64,000 nt of DNA from Bin80 sp965215475 (GTDB lineage: Bacteria; Bacteroidota; Rhodothermia; Rhodothermales; Bin80). The translations under genes were made by a program, and so were the position numbers. Each line of letters starts with the position of its first letter. Position 1 is the first letter of the stretch. The stretch lies in the NCBI GenBank assembly GCA_965215475.1, contig OZ244061.1, positions 248,001-312,000 on the forward strand, given 5' to 3'. A model generated the notes under the pieces. The model saw only the letters and a program-made list of their open reading frames with translations. It was not told where the DNA came from and made no database searches. Of the stretch, positions 61,893 through 64,000 are shown piece by piece.

Positions 61893-62819
61893 TTAGTCCA
61901 AGCTCCAAGGAATCCATCCTGTTCCTTTATGACCAAAATCAAAATGCTCCGGATGCATACATTCCGAAAGAATCTCTGCTGATTCTACAACCCTAGGGCC
62001 TGGGCGATTGAAATACTGATTCCCATCTGTAACATAGACACGTCCATTCTGCACGGCAGGCAGATCCATCCATTGAGGACTTAAGGTAAGTGGTATCATT
62101 TCACGCAGTGAACGATCAATATCAAACCCGCAAGGCATGATGGCAATCACTTCAGGCTCAGATTCAGCAAGCTTGTCCAGCGAGAGATATTCTGAATGAA
62201 CTCCTGGCTCACTGAGAAGGCTACTTCCCCCAGCAAAATCTACTAGCTCGGGAACCCAGTTCGCCGCGATCATAAGTGGCTCCGTCCATTCAATGCAGGC
62301 GATCCTAGGTCGTTGAGGTATTTTTTGTGCTTTTATACGCAGTGATTGAAGCCTGTCCTGAAGGCCTGAAATGAGCTCTTCTCCCCTTTCTGAATCACCC
62401 AGAGCATCCGCTACACGCTGAATATCTATCCAGACATCGCTGAGGGACATCGGCGCAAGCGAAACAATCTCAGGGGCTGAACTTACCAATTCGCATACAG
62501 CTTTTTTTACATCATTCAGGCTTACAGCACAGACATCACACTGGGTTTGCGTAATAATGACACTGGGGGAGATTTCATCTAGTAACTCGGAATTGACCTT
62601 ATATACGGATAGACCATCTCCGACCATCTTCCGAACTTGATCATCAATCTCTGCACTTGAACGGTCTGTTATGATTTTCGACGAAGAGCACACGGGGATT
62701 CGCTCGACCGTCCTTGGATAATCACATTCATGAGATCGACCGACGAGGTTTGATTCAAATCCCAAGGCACATACGATTTCGGTGGCACTTGCAATTAGAG
62801 ATACGATTCGGTGATTCAT
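61893..62819 (-). CDS. Cobalamin-binding/BtuF-like substrate-binding-fold protein
   Basis: The 308-residue protein starts without a signal peptide (MNHRIVSLIASATEIVCALG). It has the type III periplasmic-binding fold: VGRSHECDYP, VIITQTQCDVCAVSLNDV, RPRIACIEWTEPLMIAANWV, ELVDFAGGSSLLSEPG and PEVIAIMPCGFDI. The TQxQCxVCAV and SHECDYP sequences mark the cytosolic-type cobalamin-binding proteins seen in many phyla, not transport proteins proper. The lack of a leader suggests a cytosolic role. No vitamin B12 transporter or cobalamin riboswitch is adjacent. Confidence 0.87.
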   Translation of the reverse strand: MNHRIVSLIASATEIVCALGFESNLVGRSHECDYPRTVERIPVCSSSKIITDRSSAEIDDQVRKMVGDGLSVYKVNSELLDEISPSVIITQTQCDVCAVSLNDVKKAVCELVSSAPEIVSLAPMSLSDVWIDIQRVADALGDSERGEELISGLQDRLQSLRIKAQKIPQRPRIACIEWTEPLMIAANWVPELVDFAGGSSLLSEPGVHSEYLSLDKLAESEPEVIAIMPCGFDIDRSLREMIPLTLSPQWMDLPAVQNGRVYVTDGNQYFNRPGPRVVESAEILSECMHPEHFDFGHKGTGWIPWSLD

Positions 62820-63197
62820 ATATCAATCCCTCTCATGAAGTTAGAAATTGGTGATTTTGTGCTTAACTACAGTGATTGATCCAGTTACTTACAAGATACG
62901 CATACGTATCACATCGAGGGTAGATGCCTAAATATCGAACCGCTACGGTCATTGGATCGTGAATGGTGGGTACTTATGAAAGTGGATAGCTAATAAAAAC
63001 GAAGTGAGACAATGAACCCGAAAAGGAAATACAGGCGTTCCATACCTTTGATCTCTACTCCTGCAAAACGTGATCACATAACTGAGTTTCCATAGAATCG
63101 CTTGGATTACTGCTTGGAATTAGATCTCGCCTGCTGATTTATAAAAAGGAACGATCAAGTATGGCATTTATGTCTATTGGGATTGTATAATAACTCG
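62820..63197. other. Intergenic region, divergent promoters, no gene seen
   Basis: These 378 bases separate two divergent genes and must contain both promoters. I searched for cobalamin-riboswitch features and found none. Short palindromes such as GATACGCATACGTATC near 62905 are present. No open frame above 40 codons has any protein-like character. Confidence 0.45.
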
Positions 63198-63815
63198 ATG
63201 GAACTCCTTCTCTATGCATTATTTGCACAGGTTATCGGGGTACTCATTTACCCTATATTGCATGACAATCCAAGGCTCACCACAATATTTGACAGATCTA
63301 TGTATGTGGTTGTCCCCCTTTTGATATTGATTCAAGTCTTGGGACATCAAATTGAACATCATGGCTGGGCACCTGTCGATATTCTAATCCTTATGGGAGT
63401 CATGGCACTGGGAATTCTGATCCCCCTTGGGATTGAGTATCTTTCTCATAGTATTGCTCCAAAGACAGAGACATTGTCCGTACTTGCTGGATTTCTCGGA
63501 ATGGGCCTACATACTATTTTAGAAGGCTCCAGCTTAAATACAGACTCATCAACCATCATCCTCCCTCTAGTCATTCACCGTCTTGCCGTAGGTCTCATGA
63601 TCTGGTGGATCCTCTACCCACGCTATGGTTTAACTGTCGCCGTCATTGGTATTGCGGGGCTCATGTCTACTACACTCATCGGTTTTTTTATGGCCGACAT
63701 GATACCACATGAATTTATCGGTAGCGATCTATTTCAAGCATTTGTAGCTGGCTCTCTCCTGCACGTAGTTTTCAATGAACATCACTATGGGAATCCTCAT
63801 GCACATAATCATTGA
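63198..63815 (+). CDS. ZIP-like integral membrane protein
   Basis: The 205-residue protein from ATG 63198 has six or seven hydrophobic helices. His/Glu-rich motifs lie inside or next to membrane segments: LGHQIEHHGW, FLGMGLHTILEGSSLN, LVIHRLAVGLMIWWIL and LHVVFNEHHYGNPHAHNH. The HTILEGSSL and HRLAVG pair resembles the metal-binding helices IV and V of ZIP-family zinc/iron transporters, so a divalent metal transporter is likely, although the whole is shorter than typical ZIPs. A TTG 21 bases upstream is an unlikely start. Confidence 0.72.
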   Translation: MELLLYALFAQVIGVLIYPILHDNPRLTTIFDRSMYVVVPLLILIQVLGHQIEHHGWAPVDILILMGVMALGILIPLGIEYLSHSIAPKTETLSVLAGFLGMGLHTILEGSSLNTDSSTIILPLVIHRLAVGLMIWWILYPRYGLTVAVIGIAGLMSTTLIGFFMADMIPHEFIGSDLFQAFVAGSLLHVVFNEHHYGNPHAHNH

Positions 63816-63891
63816 CTTCCAATCCACGAAATAGTTTTTCTGGAGCATGAAAGGATTCTAGTGGGTTTAATCCATTGATTTTACCTCGCCA

Positions 63892-64000
63892 ATGAACACT
63901 TCAAAATTGAATATTCTGCTGTTTCAGATACGCAAACCGAACGATCCAATGCGTATCAATGAAATCGCTGCATTTGCAGAATCCGTTGATCGTCCACGCG
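63892..64000 (+). CDS. Start of a gene running out of the window, possibly a class I glutamine amidotransferase
   Basis: From ATG 63892 the frame is open to the window edge (36 codons): MNTSKLNILLFQIRKPNDPM and then RINEIAAFAESV. The beginning of glutamine amidotransferase-like proteins in this group has a similar LLLFQxRxPxDPM pattern, so that identity is suggested, but too little is visible to be sure. Confidence 0.5.
   Translation, partial: MNTSKLNILLFQIRKPNDPMRINEIAAFAESVDRPR

Noticed and set aside
62820..63197. Cobalamin riboswitch upstream of the BtuF-like gene
   Set aside because: The conserved B12-box and junction elements are not found on the minus strand.
1..64000. CRISPR array, prophage or integron
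   Set aside because: No regularly spaced direct repeats, no phage structural or integrase genes and no attC-like series were found; direct repeats seen are IS duplications, homopolymers or FN3 repeats.

Overview
Organism. The window looks like a chromosome of the Bacteroidota/Rhodothermota group, most like the Rhodothermia (Salinibacter relatives). The evidence is a type IX secretion C-terminal sorting domain on a giant secreted protein, a tmRNA whose tag reads ANDYSYAMAA, a 31-residue AURKAIP1/COX24-type basic protein, a class II DAHP synthase, and start regions that mostly lack a Shine-Dalgarno motif. The assignment is inference; no rRNA is present. Many insertion sequences, intact and decayed, and several housekeeping-type genes broken by single lesions suggest a genome under heavy IS attack.

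Layout. 0-6.7 kb: end of an RND efflux permease, then on the minus strand an IolC-like sugar kinase, class II DAHP synthase, a ribosome hibernation factor and an M32 carboxypeptidase. 6.7-9.1 kb: an intact ISL3 element with a perfect 8-bp target duplication, and an ISNCY-type remnant. 9.2-11.6 kb: tRNA-Thr(CGT) and a two-gene operon for trans-3-hydroxy-L-proline breakdown (dehydratase plus pyrroline-2-carboxylate reductase). 11.6-21.4 kb: a mobile-element dump holding a decayed ISL3, a decayed IS1380, an IS66 and a 2538-bp IS4-type element. The IS4-type transposase carries an N-terminal DruA-like (DUF4338) region, and the element sits exactly inside a metallophosphoesterase gene.

21.5-28.4 kb is the most unusual accessory region. 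It holds a lipoprotein with a Cys-rich, halocin-C8-like C-terminus plus a small membrane protein; a DNA methyltransferase with a 14-G tract at its start codon and an HNH nuclease domain cut off by one amber codon; an IS3 remnant; a broken Panacea (SocA-like antitoxin) gene overlapping a coiled-coil/membrane protein; and a second ISNCY remnant.

28.4-40.4 kb is ordinary chromosome: mnmA, SDR, apt, an ECF sigma/anti-sigma operon with two secreted coiled-coil proteins, radA, and an mlaEFD-like lipid transport operon followed by HD and DUF445 genes. 40.5-47.3 kb: a third ISL3 copy (decayed) and the 1799-residue FN3/Calx-beta/putative-Ig T9SS cargo, which has a 10-C tract near its start. 47.5-64 kb: dusB, phosphodiesterase, a sugar-acid catabolism cluster (SDR, FAH hydrolase, MBL hydrolase, Gfo/Idh/MocA), TauE/SafE, yaaA, COX24-like, alpha/beta hydrolase, tmRNA, a TIM-barrel isomerase, folD, mscS, a cobalamin-binding-type protein, a ZIP-like membrane protein and the start of a further gene.

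How it fits together. Two long G/C homopolymers lie at the starts of a methyltransferase and of a surface protein. This is the classic arrangement for phase variation, and it is the most attractive candidate system in the window, although sequencing error in homopolymers must be excluded first.
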